A DNA stretch of 64,000 nucleotides from JAALLB01 sp017643495 (GCA_965216105.1 OZ244147.1:2232001-2296000); one strand, 5' to 3'. Shown: positions 16,566 through 26,295, counted from the stretch's first letter. A program made the numbers and translations. The notes: generated by a model from the letters alone, not told the origin.

Positions 16566-17309
16566 ATGGCAGCGCGGGTAGAAAACCTTGCCCGCTCGGA
16601 AACATATGCCCAAAATCCTGAACCCCTGATTTCACGCAAACTGGCAGGCCGTCTCATTATTGCGTGTATTTTGTTGAGTGCCTTTGCCGGCATTCTCTAC
16701 GTTTCTGCCAACATGTTCGGTGACCGAATATCGCGTGGTGGACATGCCGTTGAATCAAATCTCCTGAATATCAGGATCGGCCAGAACGATTTGCAAGTTC
16801 CCAACAATTCAATCCGCTTCCCGTACCAACGCACAAACGGCTTTACGCGCAAGCTCGACCTCTATCTGCATTGGCCAAGCCTTTCTGGCTATACGGATGC
16901 GCTGAAAGAGGAATTCAATCAGGAAAGCGGTCGTTCAGACATTGTTTTCCTCACCCTGGAAGAAAGATCAATGCGCTTTGATATGGCAGGACGTATCAAG
17001 CCGATCTACAGCCGGTTTTTTTCGGGAAAGAAAGAGAACCTGCAACACGGACTGGTCAGGCAGCCCCTTGATCAGGAAGCGGGCTTTATCGATGAAGATC
17101 TTTATTATAGTGCCAACCAGCAGCGCCCGTTCGCGGCCCGCTGCGTTCGTGACAATGCAGAGATTGCCACACCTTTCTGCATCAGCGACATCCAGGTCGG
17201 CAAAAACCTTATGCTGACCTACAGGTTCCACAAAAAGTTTCTGCCCAAGTGGCTGGAAATGGACCAGGCCCTTCGTGCTTATACAAATGAGCTGGCACAC
17301 ACGCAGTAG
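16566..17309 (+). CDS. Single-pass membrane-anchored protein, function unknown
   Basis: 247 residues from the ATG at 16566. A cytosolic N-terminus is followed by one hydrophobic segment ('LIIACILLSAFAGILYVSANM') and a ~190-residue domain that should face the periplasm, containing 'PNNSIRFPYQRTNGFTRKLDLYLHWPSLSGY' and two cysteines. Similar proteins seem to be conserved in rhizobia, but I recognise no named domain. The upstream TTG at 16485 would add 27 poorly conserved residues. Confidence 0.6.
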   Translation: MAARVENLARSETYAQNPEPLISRKLAGRLIIACILLSAFAGILYVSANMFGDRISRGGHAVESNLLNIRIGQNDLQVPNNSIRFPYQRTNGFTRKLDLYLHWPSLSGYTDALKEEFNQESGRSDIVFLTLEERSMRFDMAGRIKPIYSRFFSGKKENLQHGLVRQPLDQEAGFIDEDLYYSANQQRPFAARCVRDNAEIATPFCISDIQVGKNLMLTYRFHKKFLPKWLEMDQALRAYTNELAHTQ

Positions 17310-17387
17310 CAGACAGTACAAAATGCCAACTACCGGGCCATACCAGCCCTTCAGGTCTTGCTGTTAAAATGCTTGCCTCTCCCGGCC

Positions 17388-17606
17388 TCACATATCTGCG
17401 ATGTCGATATCCAGAATGGCCATGGAGAAATTGTAGGAACGCTCGCCCTCGTCTTCATCGAGATAAAGGACCCCGATAAACTCGTCGCCTTTGTAGACTT
17501 CACATGAGTCCGTTTTCTTCGGGCGGGCCCTTACGGAAAATTCGCCACTGAACAGTGATTTGAAATAGGCATCGAGTTTCTTGATCTCTTCTGGGGTCAC
17601 TTGCAT
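17388..17606 (-). CDS. DUF3126 family protein
   Basis: About 72 residues of a small acidic alphaproteobacterial family. 'EIKKLDAYFKSLF', 'RPKKTDSCEVYKGDEFIGVLYLDEDEGERSYNF.MAILDIDI' match it throughout. Function unknown; cytoplasmic. I start it at the ATG at 17606 where similarity begins, although its ribosome site (GGAG) is very close; a longer form starting at a TTG at 17666 cannot be excluded. It follows cysE by about 100 bases and may share its transcript, as is common in this order. Confidence 0.85.
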   Translation of the reverse strand: MQVTPEEIKKLDAYFKSLFSGEFSVRARPKKTDSCEVYKGDEFIGVLYLDEDEGERSYNFSMAILDIDIADM

Positions 17607-17707
17607 CTCCGGTTGTGCGATCAGGTCTTGCCGCTTTTGGCACAGGAGATTGGCTACTGCAATCAACTGAGAAAACTTTTTGTTCTGGCCGGAAAGCGAC
17701 GGGATGG

Positions 17708-18529
17708 TCAGCTTTTGTCTTCAGCCAGAATTTGGTTCATGGACCGGGAGGGTTCGCTGCAACCGGCTACCCCCACTACTTTGCCCGGAATTCCGGCAAC
17801 GGTGACATTTGCCGGGACAGGCTTGATAACAAGAGACCCGGCAGCAATCCGTGAGCAATGTCCGATTTCAATGTTGCCCAGTACCTTGGCCCCTGCCCCC
17901 AAAAGCACACCATTGCCGATCTTGGGATGCCGGTCTTCCATTTCCTTGCCGGTACCACCAAGGGTAACGCTGTGCAGGATGGAGACGTCATCCCCGACGG
18001 TGGCCGTTTCACCAACGACAATACCAGTGGCATGATCAATGAAAATTCCCCTGCCAAACTTTGCGGCCGGGTTTATGTCGGTCTGGAAAACCTGACTGGA
18101 ACGGCTTTGCAGGTACAGAGCTATATCCTTGTGACCGCGGTTAAGGTTCCAATGTGCGAGGCGATGGGTTTGCAGGGCCTGAAATCCCTTGAAATACAAG
18201 ATGGGCTCGATCAGGCGGCTACATGCGGGATCGCGCTCATAGACAGCAGAAATATCAATCCGAAGCACTTCAGACCATTCCGGATTGTCATTAGCCATTT
18301 CGGTGAAGTTCTGCCGGACAAGATCTGCCGAAAAATCACGATTGTGCAAACGTTCGGAGATGCGGTGAATGACGGCATCCTCAAGTGTCTTGTGGTGAAG
18401 AATATTGCTGTAGATGAACGAAGACATCAAAGGCTCGCTGGAAATTATTCCCTCTGCCTCTTCCCGTATCGCCTTCCATACAGGGTCTACCTTCAGTGCT
18501 TCCAAATTCACTACTTGTTCGCCTGCCAT
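17708..18529 (-). CDS. cysE: Serine O-acetyltransferase
   Basis: 273 residues; makes O-acetylserine from serine and acetyl-CoA, the first committed step of cysteine synthesis. The helical N-terminal domain ('DPVWKAIREEAEGIISSEPLMSSF') precedes a hexapeptide-repeat beta-helix with the catalytic 'DINPAAKFGRGIFIDHATGIVVGETA' region. The C-terminal tail is the part that usually binds cysteine as inhibitor and interacts with CysK. ATG at 18529. Confidence 0.96.
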   Translation of the reverse strand: MAGEQVVNLEALKVDPVWKAIREEAEGIISSEPLMSSFIYSNILHHKTLEDAVIHRISERLHNRDFSADLVRQNFTEMANDNPEWSEVLRIDISAVYERDPACSRLIEPILYFKGFQALQTHRLAHWNLNRGHKDIALYLQSRSSQVFQTDINPAAKFGRGIFIDHATGIVVGETATVGDDVSILHSVTLGGTGKEMEDRHPKIGNGVLLGAGAKVLGNIEIGHCSRIAAGSLVIKPVPANVTVAGIPGKVVGVAGCSEPSRSMNQILAEDKS

Positions 18530-18610
18530 TGCTTTGACCCTGTTATATTCAAGTCCGTTTAGGATAATATCTCAAAAGGCAGAAACAAGACCCTGATCGG
18601 TAAACAATCG

Positions 18611-19360
18611 TCAAACGCCTTTCAAAAACTCGAGAACGTTCTGCTTGTACACCTTGTCACCAACCGCATTCATGTGATTACGCTTCGGAATTGGCTTGAA
18701 AACCGCATTGGGGATGATTTCTGCCAGTTTCTCACCATTCTGGGCAACAGTGTCTTCGGTTCCGATAGTGACAAGCGTGTCTGCTTCCAACTTGGCAAAC
18801 AGCTCTTTTTCTATCGGACTACGAACTCCCATGATGCATGCCGCCAAAGCTTTCAGATCACTTTTTGTCTGTTCGGCAAAAAAGCGGAATGCCTTGCCGG
18901 TCTCTGTTTCAATGTCATCAAAACTGTCAGCCAACAAGCCATCTCGGATATCGCTTGATGGGAAGCCGCCATCCACCATGTTGTATCCATTGCCTGCGAG
19001 AACAAGCTTTTCAACCTTTTCAGGCTGTTTGTAGGCAAGCATTGCAGATATGCGTCCACCCATCGAGTAGCCCATCACATGGGCCTTCTCTACGCGGAGA
19101 TGATCCAGCAGCTCGCCTGCATCTGCTGCCATGATTTCCAGGCCGTAATCACTTTCCTCGTAAAACTTCGAACTGCCACCGTGGCCGCGGTTATCAAAGC
19201 AAATGACCCGGTAGCCTGCTTCTGTCAGCGGTTCAATCCAGCCAGGCCCTTCCCAATTTATGGCCGCCGAAGAGGCAAACCCGTGAATGAGGAGGATCGG
19301 CTGCCCTTCTCCCACATCCCTGAACGCAAGTTCCCGACCGTCAAGCTTGGCGATTTCCAT
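18611..19360 (-). CDS. Alpha/beta-fold hydrolase
   Basis: 249 residues with the classical alpha/beta hydrolase order: oxyanion 'LLIHGFASS', nucleophile elbow 'GYSMGG' (Ser near residue 98), an acid after 'TLVTIGTEDTV' and a late 'RNHMNAVGD' histidine. Likely an esterase or C-C hydrolase acting on small substrates; the substrate cannot be told. Cytoplasmic. It is divergent from the zinc-finger gene with an 80-base gap. Confidence 0.88.
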   Translation of the reverse strand: MEIAKLDGRELAFRDVGEGQPILLIHGFASSAAINWEGPGWIEPLTEAGYRVICFDNRGHGGSSKFYEESDYGLEIMAADAGELLDHLRVEKAHVMGYSMGGRISAMLAYKQPEKVEKLVLAGNGYNMVDGGFPSSDIRDGLLADSFDDIETETGKAFRFFAEQTKSDLKALAACIMGVRSPIEKELFAKLEADTLVTIGTEDTVAQNGEKLAEIIPNAVFKPIPKRNHMNAVGDKVYKQNVLEFLKGV

Positions 19361-19439
19361 GAAATTTAACCTTTGAATCAGTAGTACATTCTTTTAGAAG
19401 GGATGCAGGTGAAATTGCAAACCCACAAGGCAGTTCGAC

Positions 19440-19685
19440 ATGGCGGAAGCAAAAGTCGCACATTTCCAAAATGATCTTGGTGTTCCGGTTATTGAAATCG
19501 GCGTCAAGGAGTTCAAGTGTTGCGGAGCCAGTTCGCCTTACGACCACCCGCATGTTTACCTGGACATTGGCGACGATACAGAGATCGTCTGCCCGTATTG
19601 TTCTACGGTTTTCCGTTATTCTCCCGAACTGATAGCCGATGAGACCAAACCCTCTGGCTGTCTTTTCCGGGACCAGGCTGCCTGA
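19440..19685 (+). CDS. zf-CHCC zinc-finger protein, NDUFS6-like complex I accessory subunit
   Basis: 81 residues. Zinc ligands are visible as Cys27/28 ('FKCCGASS'), a His in 'YDHPHVYLDIG' (36-38) and Cys51/Cys54 ('IVCPYCSTVFR'). This is the family to which mitochondrial complex I subunit NDUFS6 and its alphaproteobacterial counterparts belong, where it aids assembly or stability of the peripheral arm. The nuo operon is not in the window. The next gene starts inside or immediately after it. Confidence 0.88.
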   Translation: MAEAKVAHFQNDLGVPVIEIGVKEFKCCGASSPYDHPHVYLDIGDDTEIVCPYCSTVFRYSPELIADETKPSGCLFRDQAA

Positions 19686-19689
19686 GGCC

Positions 19690-20919
19690 TTGAGTTTTTC
19701 CGATAGCTCCGTCAGGCGTGACCGGAATCTTCATTCCCACATTGTCATCAATGGAGCCGGAATTGCCGGACTGACAGCTGCGTTATGTCTTGCGCGGGCA
19801 GGATTTTCAGTAGAAGTGCATGAAAAGGCTGAGGGTTTTGATGCGTTGGGGGCAGGCATACAAATTTCCCCAAATGCTTATTCGGTGCTGGACAGGATAG
19901 GTTTGGGCAGGGAGTTGCGCGATTGTGCAAGCAATCCTGACGGTATAATCATCCACTCTGCACGAACCGGCAAAACCATTACCACAATCCCGCTCGGGCT
20001 CGGTGCCATCAAACGATACGGATTTCCATATCTGGCATTGCACCGTGCAGACCTGCAGGATTTGCTGTTCAGGAGTTGCAATGAAAACGACAATATACAG
20101 CTGTTTTTTTCCAGTCAGGTTGTTGACTTCGAACCACACAGGAACGGCATAACGGGCCAGGTTTCGAGTAACAGCACATTCACTGAACAACAGGCCAAGG
20201 CGATCATACTGGCAGACGGTGTTCACTCGGCACTCAGGACAAAACGTCTGGGGCTGGCAGAGCCGGTATTTCAAAAAAAGATCGCCTGGCGGGCACTTGT
20301 TCCAATGAGTGAAGTTCCCGAAGAACTCAAAGGTAACAACACGCATCTGTGGCTCGGCAACAAGGCGCATGCGGTCGCCTATCCCGTTCGAAATGCCGAC
20401 TGGCTTAATGTGGTAGCAATCACGCCTGCTGAAAACAGCGACATGGCTTACAATGTTTCAAAACAGACAATCGCAAACCGGTTCCGCAAATGGAATGCCG
20501 CTTTTCAGGCACTGTTTGATACCCGCGCAGGGTGGACGGGTTGGCCGATCAACGAAACACCCAAGCCAACCATGCTTCACACTGGCCCGGTAGCCATAAT
20601 CGGCGATGCTGCCCACACCATGCTTCCCTTTGCGGCCCAGGGTGCGGCAATGGCCATAGAAGATGCGGGGGTTCTTGCCGATTGTCTTGGACATACGGCC
20701 GATACAGAAACGGCGTTGCAAAGATTTGAGCATGCCCGACTCAACCGGGTTGCACGCGTTATTGATTTAGCTCGCCAAAATGAACGGATTTATCATCTTG
20801 GTGGCATGGCGGCCCTGGCCAGAAACCTTGTCATGAAGCATACCCCGCCTGAGAAACTGCTTAAAAGGCAGGACTGGGTGTATGGCTGGAGGGTAGATCA
20901 AGGCAATGACCGACGCTAG
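19690..20919 (+). CDS. FAD-dependent monooxygenase (salicylate hydroxylase-like)
   Basis: About 410 residues. The FAD-binding 'VINGAGIAGLTAALCLARAG' Rossmann motif, 'LHRADLQDLLF' and the second FAD site 'IGDAAHTMLPFAAQGAAMAIED' define a class A flavoprotein hydroxylase. It would use NAD(P)H and O2 on an aromatic or quinone-like substrate; which one is unknown. I place the start at TTG 19690, just after the zinc-finger stop; an ATG at 19639 inside that gene gives a longer N-terminus with no family similarity. Its TAG overlaps the stop of the convergent DUF2459 gene by four bases (CTAG). Confidence 0.88.
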   Translation: MSFSDSSVRRDRNLHSHIVINGAGIAGLTAALCLARAGFSVEVHEKAEGFDALGAGIQISPNAYSVLDRIGLGRELRDCASNPDGIIIHSARTGKTITTIPLGLGAIKRYGFPYLALHRADLQDLLFRSCNENDNIQLFFSSQVVDFEPHRNGITGQVSSNSTFTEQQAKAIILADGVHSALRTKRLGLAEPVFQKKIAWRALVPMSEVPEELKGNNTHLWLGNKAHAVAYPVRNADWLNVVAITPAENSDMAYNVSKQTIANRFRKWNAAFQALFDTRAGWTGWPINETPKPTMLHTGPVAIIGDAAHTMLPFAAQGAAMAIEDAGVLADCLGHTADTETALQRFEHARLNRVARVIDLARQNERIYHLGGMAALARNLVMKHTPPEKLLKRQDWVYGWRVDQGNDRR

Positions 20920-21605
20920 TTGTGGACCGCAAGACTGAGGTTGATGCTGAATGTTGTCGGCGTCCAGATCCCGGTGGTTACTCCTGCCTTGCGCAACGCT
21001 TTCGCTGTCCAGATATTGCACGGATTGAAAATATTGAAACGACCCCGACTTTCATAAAAGACATCACCAAACCCGAAGGTTGCCTCAAGCAGAACCGGCT
21101 CTTTCTCACTGCGGCTGAAACCTTCGACAATAAATTCCAGCATTTTTGCAAAGCCACGTTCTGTCATCTCGACCTTCCGCACCCCCTTCATCTTTGCCAG
21201 ATCACCCGCAGGAGCAACATGCATTACGGATGAATCCCCCGTGGCGGCCTTCCATGATGTTGAAAATTGGATATCCGAATAGGAGGCCGTTTGTGTGTAG
21301 AATTCGCGAGACCCCCACCCCACTACAAGATACTTGAGCGCCGGATTGTCGAGAGGCATGCCGGCCTTCCTGAGAAACTCAAACTGGTGCAAGGACAGAC
21401 TGTTGACCGGAATGGCAATATCCGTGTGCAACATGGTCCCGACAAGATAGACTGCTGGCTCCAGAAGCCGTGGCTTTATTTCAGGCTGTTGCTGCGGATA
21501 TGCCGGAATGAGTGCACCAAGCAGTGCAAACGCAAGATATGACAGGATTAGCAGAACCGGGATTGAGGCAAACCAAAGGCATCTTCTTACCCATTTCCCG
21601 AGCAT
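20916..21605 (-). CDS. DUF2459 (TIGR02117) family membrane-anchored protein
   Basis: 229 residues from ATG 21605; a GTG at 21632 would add nine. One N-terminal hydrophobic anchor ('FASIPVLLILSYLAFALLGALI') precedes a conserved domain with 'HTDIAIPV', 'VGWGSREFYTQT' and 'NPCNIWTAKALRKAGV'. The pattern of His, Cys and Asn suggests a hydrolase-like fold (the family has been compared to NlpC/P60-type proteins) but no activity is established. Periplasmic domain expected. Confidence 0.8.
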   Translation of the reverse strand: MLGKWVRRCLWFASIPVLLILSYLAFALLGALIPAYPQQQPEIKPRLLEPAVYLVGTMLHTDIAIPVNSLSLHQFEFLRKAGMPLDNPALKYLVVGWGSREFYTQTASYSDIQFSTSWKAATGDSSVMHVAPAGDLAKMKGVRKVEMTERGFAKMLEFIVEGFSRSEKEPVLLEATFGFGDVFYESRGRFNIFNPCNIWTAKALRKAGVTTGIWTPTTFSINLSLAVHN

Positions 21606-21702
21606 TACAAATCTTCTCCGCAACTGAGACACACGTATCCGCCTCGCCGCACTGCCTAACAGCAGATTGCGGCGAAGACGCGAAGGAGCAATTTATTCCG
21701 TA

Positions 21703-22476
21703 TTAGTGCAGGATCTGGCTGAGGAACAGTTTTGTGCGCTCATGCTGAGGATTATCGAAGAATGCAGCAGGTTCGTTCTGCTCCACAATCTGTCCCTCAT
21801 CCATGAAAATCACCCGGTTGGCCACTTGCCTCGCAAACCCCATTTCGTGAGTCACGCAGATCATCGTCATGCCGTCTTCAGCAAGGCTCACCATGGTTTC
21901 CAGAACTTCCTTGATCATTTCCGGATCCAGTGCGGAGGTTGGCTCGTCAAAAAGCATGATCCGTGGATTCATGCAAAGCGAGCGGGCAATCGCAACACGC
22001 TGCTGCTGACCACCGGAAAGCTGTCCCGGGTATTTGTGTGCCTGCTCGGGAATCTTGACTTTCTCGAGAAAATGCATCGCCACTTCCTCCGCCTCTTTTT
22101 TGGGTGTCTTGCGAACCCAGATCGGAGCCAGTGTACAGTTTTCAAGAATGGTCAGGTGTGGAAACAGGTTAAAGTGCTGGAACACCATTCCGACCTCGCG
22201 ACGGACCTCGTCAATCTTTTTGAGGTCATTTGTCAGCTCGATACCATCAACTATTATCTGGCCTTGCTGATGCTCTTCCAGACGATTGATGCAGCGGATC
22301 ATGGTTGACTTGCCTGATCCGGACGGACCGGCCACAACAATACGCTCCCCACGCATCACCTTCAGATTGATGTCCTTGAGCACATGGAAGTCACCATACC
22401 ATTTGTGCATGCCGTTGATTTCAATAGCCACATCCGTTTCAGACACGGTCATTTTTTTTGCAGTTGCTTCAGCCAT
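21703..22476 (-). CDS. aapP: General amino-acid ABC transporter ATP-binding protein
   Basis: 257 residues with intact Walker A ('GPSGSGKST'), Q-loop ('VFQHFNLFPHL'), signature ('LSGGQQQR'), Walker B ('IMLFDEPTSALDP') and H-loop ('CVTHEMGF'). It powers the broad-range L-amino-acid uptake system Aap. Last gene of aapJQMP, five bases after aapM. Confidence 0.95.
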   Translation of the reverse strand: MAEATAKKMTVSETDVAIEINGMHKWYGDFHVLKDINLKVMRGERIVVAGPSGSGKSTMIRCINRLEEHQQGQIIVDGIELTNDLKKIDEVRREVGMVFQHFNLFPHLTILENCTLAPIWVRKTPKKEAEEVAMHFLEKVKIPEQAHKYPGQLSGGQQQRVAIARSLCMNPRIMLFDEPTSALDPEMIKEVLETMVSLAEDGMTMICVTHEMGFARQVANRVIFMDEGQIVEQNEPAAFFDNPQHERTKLFLSQILH

Positions 22477-22481
22477 GATGA

Positions 22482-23888
22482 TTACCTGTGAGACGTGTTG
22501 AGTTTGTGTTCCATATAGATCGAGTATCGGGACATGCCGAAACAGAACAGGAAGAAGATGAAGGCACAGAAGACATAGCTGGTCATGGCCTGTACAGGCG
22601 TTGCCCAGCTTGAATCCGAGTGCGACAGGTTGATCATTCCCAAGAAGTCGAGAAGACCAATGATGGAGACCAGAGTCGTGTCCTTGAACAGGCCGATAAA
22701 CGTGTTCACGATGCCCGGAATAACAATCTTGAGGGCTTGCGGAAGAATGATCATCCGCATTGATTGCCAGTAGTTCAGACCAACAGCCATTGCCCCTTCA
22801 TATTGCCCTTTCGGAATAGCCTGCATGCCACCACGTACTACCTCTGCCATGTAGGCAGACGAGAACAAGGCAACACCGATAAGTGCTCGAAGCAACTTGT
22901 CGAATGTCACGCCGTCCGGAAGGAACAGGGGCAGCATCACTGATGACATGAAGAGTACAGTAATCAGCGGCACGCCACGCCAGAATTCAATGAAGATGAC
23001 ACTGAACAGGCTGACCGCCGGCATTTTGGAGCGTCGTCCGAGAGCAAGCAGGATCCCCAAAGGCAAAGCAGCCACGATTCCGGTAACAGCAATCACCAGG
23101 GTCATGACAAATCCGCCCCAGTTCGAGGTCTCAACCGGCTCCAATCCGAAGTCAACGGACATCACCAGCAGGACAAGCCCCAATATCGCCATTGCTATTG
23201 CCGCAAATTGAGATGGTCTTAGCGGGTCCGAGTCGGTTGCACACATATACGCATAGACCAGACCGACAATAATCGCGGAAAGGATCAGGTAATCGATCCA
23301 GAACTTTGCAGCGGATGGTGCCATCAACGCATCGGGCAACAGGAACCCATTAAACCCGAGATTTCCGCCCGACAGCAACACGAAGGAAGCGACAGGGAAA
23401 ATTCCGAGCATGAATATGATGTTTTCCCGCTTGAACGGCACAGAGGAAATCAGCAGCGGCACAAGCCCGGCAAAGAACATCAGAAGCACCAGATTGACAC
23501 GCCAGAGTTCTTCATCCGGATAACGGCCATAAATGAACAACTTGAAGTAGGCAATTACATAGGGCCAGCAAGCTGCTTTCCAATCTGCGGGCAGTTCTCC
23601 CCCCTGGGCAGTTGTTGCACAGGCAAGACGGTTCTCACCACTCCAGACTGCATCAAAGAATACCCAGTTCAGGGTGCCTGGCAAAATGAGATAAAGCAGA
23701 AACAGCCCTATCAAGGTCAGTATCGTGTTTCCAACGCTTGAAAACAGATTGGTGCGTGCCCAGCCAACAATACCCCCCTCAGAAACCGGAGGCTCCATGG
23801 GCTGAACCATTTCATCGCGGACATAGGCAACCCTCAGTGCACCGGCTTCAGCGCGATCAAGGGAGGTTTGGGAATCTAGATCAGACAT
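22482..23888 (-). CDS. aapM: General amino-acid ABC transporter permease AapM
   Basis: 468 residues, longer than many AapM proteins because of extra hydrophobic and loop sequence in the first ~250 residues. The transport core starts near 'WGGFVMTLVIAVTGIVAALPLGILLALGRRS' and includes the 'EFWRGVPLITVLFMSSVMLPLF' and EAA-type 'GGMQAIPKGQYEGAMAVGLNY' loop that contacts AapP. Inner membrane. An AAGGAGG site lies before its ATG; aapQ ends 10 bases upstream. Confidence 0.94.
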   Translation of the reverse strand: MSDLDSQTSLDRAEAGALRVAYVRDEMVQPMEPPVSEGGIVGWARTNLFSSVGNTILTLIGLFLLYLILPGTLNWVFFDAVWSGENRLACATTAQGGELPADWKAACWPYVIAYFKLFIYGRYPDEELWRVNLVLLMFFAGLVPLLISSVPFKRENIIFMLGIFPVASFVLLSGGNLGFNGFLLPDALMAPSAAKFWIDYLILSAIIVGLVYAYMCATDSDPLRPSQFAAIAMAILGLVLLVMSVDFGLEPVETSNWGGFVMTLVIAVTGIVAALPLGILLALGRRSKMPAVSLFSVIFIEFWRGVPLITVLFMSSVMLPLFLPDGVTFDKLLRALIGVALFSSAYMAEVVRGGMQAIPKGQYEGAMAVGLNYWQSMRMIILPQALKIVIPGIVNTFIGLFKDTTLVSIIGLLDFLGMINLSHSDSSWATPVQAMTSYVFCAFIFFLFCFGMSRYSIYMEHKLNTSHR

Positions 23889-23898
23889 GGTTTCCTCC

Positions 23899-25110
23899 TT
23901 ATCGCTCGACCAATGACATCTTGGCGTTGTACCAGTTCATGAACAGGGACGTTACCAGTGATATCGCGAGGTAGGTGAGCATGGTCATGCCGATGATTTC
24001 CACCGCCTGACCGGTCTGGTTCAGCGCGGTGCCTGCAAAAATTGCAGTAAGATCAGGATAGGCAATTGCCACGGCAAGCGACGAATTCTTCGTCAGGTTG
24101 AGATACTGACTGGTGAGTGGCGGAATAATCACGCGCATCGCCTGCGGAATAATATTCAGGCGAAGCGTCTGACCCGGCCTCAATCCCAAGGCATAGGACG
24201 CTTCTGTCTGCCCCTTGTTCACGGCCAGTATGCCGGCCCGTACGATCTCGGCAATGAATGCCGCAGTGTAGGTGGAAAGTGCGATCAGAAGTGCGATGAA
24301 TTCGGGAATGATCTGCATACCACCGCGGGGACCAAAATTGCCCTGAGCCGGATACTCAAAGGAAACCGGCATACCGGTTGCAAAATATGCAAGCAGTGGC
24401 AGTACGATGACCAAGCCCAGCCCTGTCCAGAATACAGGAAATCTTTCACCTGTTTTAACCTGGCGTTGCTTGGCCCAGCGATTGATGCCGAAGGTTATGG
24501 CAACAGCAACCAGCAAGGCCCATCCAATCAGGCCCGCCCCTTCTGCAAAAACGGGTTTGGGTGCATAAAGCCCGGCTGCGTTCAACTGCCCGAGGAAGCC
24601 CCAGTCAAGCGAATTGCGCTTGCCGGGGAGCGCTGCAAGAACACCTTTGTACCAGATGAAAATCTGCAGGAGCAAAGGGATGTTGCGCATTACTTCCACA
24701 TAGACATAGGCCATCCTGTTGATGACCCAGTTGTTGGAAAGACGCGCAACACCCACTATGAACCCGATCAGGGTGGCAAAGAATATCCCGACAACTGCAA
24801 GAATAAGCGTATTTTGCAAACCAACCCAGTAGACATCCAGAAACGAGGACGTCTCGCTGTAGTCAATGAATGGCGAAAAGTTCAGTCCAAACCCGGCAGG
24901 ATTTGAGAGAAATCCGAAACCGGATGCAACGCCTGCATTCTTCAGGTTGATTGCTGCATTGTTGACCATCGACCATACAAGCCAGGCCAGAAATACAACC
25001 AGTACTCCCTGAAATATGTAAGATCGGAATTTAGGGTCGTTAAGTAGCCGTACTTTCGGCTTTTCGCCGGCTGCGGCCGAGCCGGAGCCGTGGGTCTGTG
25101 AAACCGACAT
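23899..25110 (-). CDS. aapQ: General amino-acid ABC transporter permease AapQ
   Basis: 403 residues, HisM/GlnP-type permease. Cytosolic N-terminus, a first helix around 'IFQGVLVVFLAWLVWSMV', then 'GLQNTLILAVVGIFFATLIGFIVGVARLS', 'VEVMRNIPLLLQIFIWY' and the EAA loop 'GILAVNKGQTEASYALGLRPG'. Forms the membrane channel with AapM. Separated from aapJ by 165 bases containing a stable hairpin. Confidence 0.95.
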   Translation of the reverse strand: MSVSQTHGSGSAAAGEKPKVRLLNDPKFRSYIFQGVLVVFLAWLVWSMVNNAAINLKNAGVASGFGFLSNPAGFGLNFSPFIDYSETSSFLDVYWVGLQNTLILAVVGIFFATLIGFIVGVARLSNNWVINRMAYVYVEVMRNIPLLLQIFIWYKGVLAALPGKRNSLDWGFLGQLNAAGLYAPKPVFAEGAGLIGWALLVAVAITFGINRWAKQRQVKTGERFPVFWTGLGLVIVLPLLAYFATGMPVSFEYPAQGNFGPRGGMQIIPEFIALLIALSTYTAAFIAEIVRAGILAVNKGQTEASYALGLRPGQTLRLNIIPQAMRVIIPPLTSQYLNLTKNSSLAVAIAYPDLTAIFAGTALNQTGQAVEIIGMTMLTYLAISLVTSLFMNWYNAKMSLVER

Positions 25111-25234
25111 GTGTCCTCACCTGATTACGCTTTCCCCCTCCAAAGCTTTTCAAACGAAAAACCAGGTAAGCGCCTTTATTTCTATTTTGTTGGCAGCTGT
25201 CGCTGCATCGGCTTTGGAATGCCCATTATATAGA

Positions 25235-25264
25235 AACAGGGCCGATCAGTCGACCGGCCCTGTT
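25235..25264 (-). terminator. Hairpin after aapJ, partial terminator or mRNA stabiliser
   Basis: Ten-base arms AACAGGGCCG and CGGCCCTGTT around a 10-base loop, 11 bases after the aapJ stop and followed only by TTCTATAT. Such stems after a binding-protein gene allow higher expression of aapJ than of aapQMP, by partial termination or by blocking 3' decay. Role inferred from position. Confidence 0.65.
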
Positions 25265-25275
25265 GGTAAGTTGTT

Positions 25276-26295
25276 TTAGCGGATAGGCGGTGCGTACTGC
25301 AGGCCACCATCGCTCCAGAGAGCGTTCGTGCCACGCGAAATGGCAAGATCTGTATCCGGCCCGACATTACGATCGAATGTCTCACCGTAGTTACCTACAG
25401 CCTTGATGATGTTGTACGCCCAGTCATTGCCGAGACCGAGAGCTGCACCAAACTCACCTTCTGTACCAAGCACACGCTTGACCGCCGGGTTGTCGGAATT
25501 CTTCATCTCGTCAACGTTTGCAGATGTAATGCCAAGTTCTTCGGCATTGACCATTGCGAAGTGTGTCCACTTGACAATATTGAACCACTGATCGTCACCC
25601 TGACGAACAACCGGACCAAGCGGCTCTTTGGAAATGATTTCCGGCAGAACCGTGTGGTCAGCAGGATTTGTCAGCTTCAGACGCTGTGCATAAAGACCTG
25701 ATTGGTCGGTTGTGTAAACGTCACAACGTCCGGCATCATATGCAGCAACAACTTCGTCTGCTTTTTCGAATGCAACAATTTCGTACTCAAGCTTGTTGGC
25801 GCGGAAATAGTCAGCAACGTTCAGCTCTGTTGTTGTACCTGTGTTGGTGCAGACAGAAGCTCCGGACAGTTCAAGTGCTGACTTCACATTGAGGTCCTTA
25901 CGAACCATGAAGCCCTGACCGTCATAGTAGTTTACACCGGCAAAGTTCAGACCAAGTGTTGTGTCGCGTGTCGCAGTCCATGTTGTGTTGCGTGAAAGTA
26001 CATCAATCTCACCAGACTGAAGTGCAGTAAAACGCTCCTTGGCGGACAGCGGCGTGTATTTTACTTTGGAACCATCGCCGAACACTGCTGCTGCGACACC
26101 CTTGCAGAGATCAACGTCAATGCCGGTCCAGTTACCTTCGGAATCCGGGTTTGAGAACCCAGGCAGGCCCTGGCTGACACCACATTGAACAAAGCCCTTG
26201 GCTTTTACGTCATCAAGTGTGGCAGCAGATGCGCCTGTAACTGCGGCGCCGAGCGTAGCAACGGTCAGCGCAGCTGAAACGATAGTTTTCTTCAT
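25276..26295 (-). CDS. aapJ: General amino-acid ABC transporter periplasmic binding protein
   Basis: 339 residues starting at MKKTIVSAALTVATLG, a Sec signal peptide cleaved after 'ASA' near residue 24; a longer start at 26352 would spoil the signal. The SBP_bac_3 fold is evident in 'VQCGVSQGLPGFSNPDSEGNWTGIDVDLCKGVAAAVFGD' and 'YDGQGFMVRKDL'. Binds a wide range of L-amino acids and delivers them to AapQMP. First gene of the operon; the leader includes a hairpin at 26336-26354 (AATTGCC/GGCAATT). Confidence 0.96.
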   Translation of the reverse strand: MKKTIVSAALTVATLGAAVTGASAATLDDVKAKGFVQCGVSQGLPGFSNPDSEGNWTGIDVDLCKGVAAAVFGDGSKVKYTPLSAKERFTALQSGEIDVLSRNTTWTATRDTTLGLNFAGVNYYDGQGFMVRKDLNVKSALELSGASVCTNTGTTTELNVADYFRANKLEYEIVAFEKADEVVAAYDAGRCDVYTTDQSGLYAQRLKLTNPADHTVLPEIISKEPLGPVVRQGDDQWFNIVKWTHFAMVNAEELGITSANVDEMKNSDNPAVKRVLGTEGEFGAALGLGNDWAYNIIKAVGNYGETFDRNVGPDTDLAISRGTNALWSDGGLQYAPPIR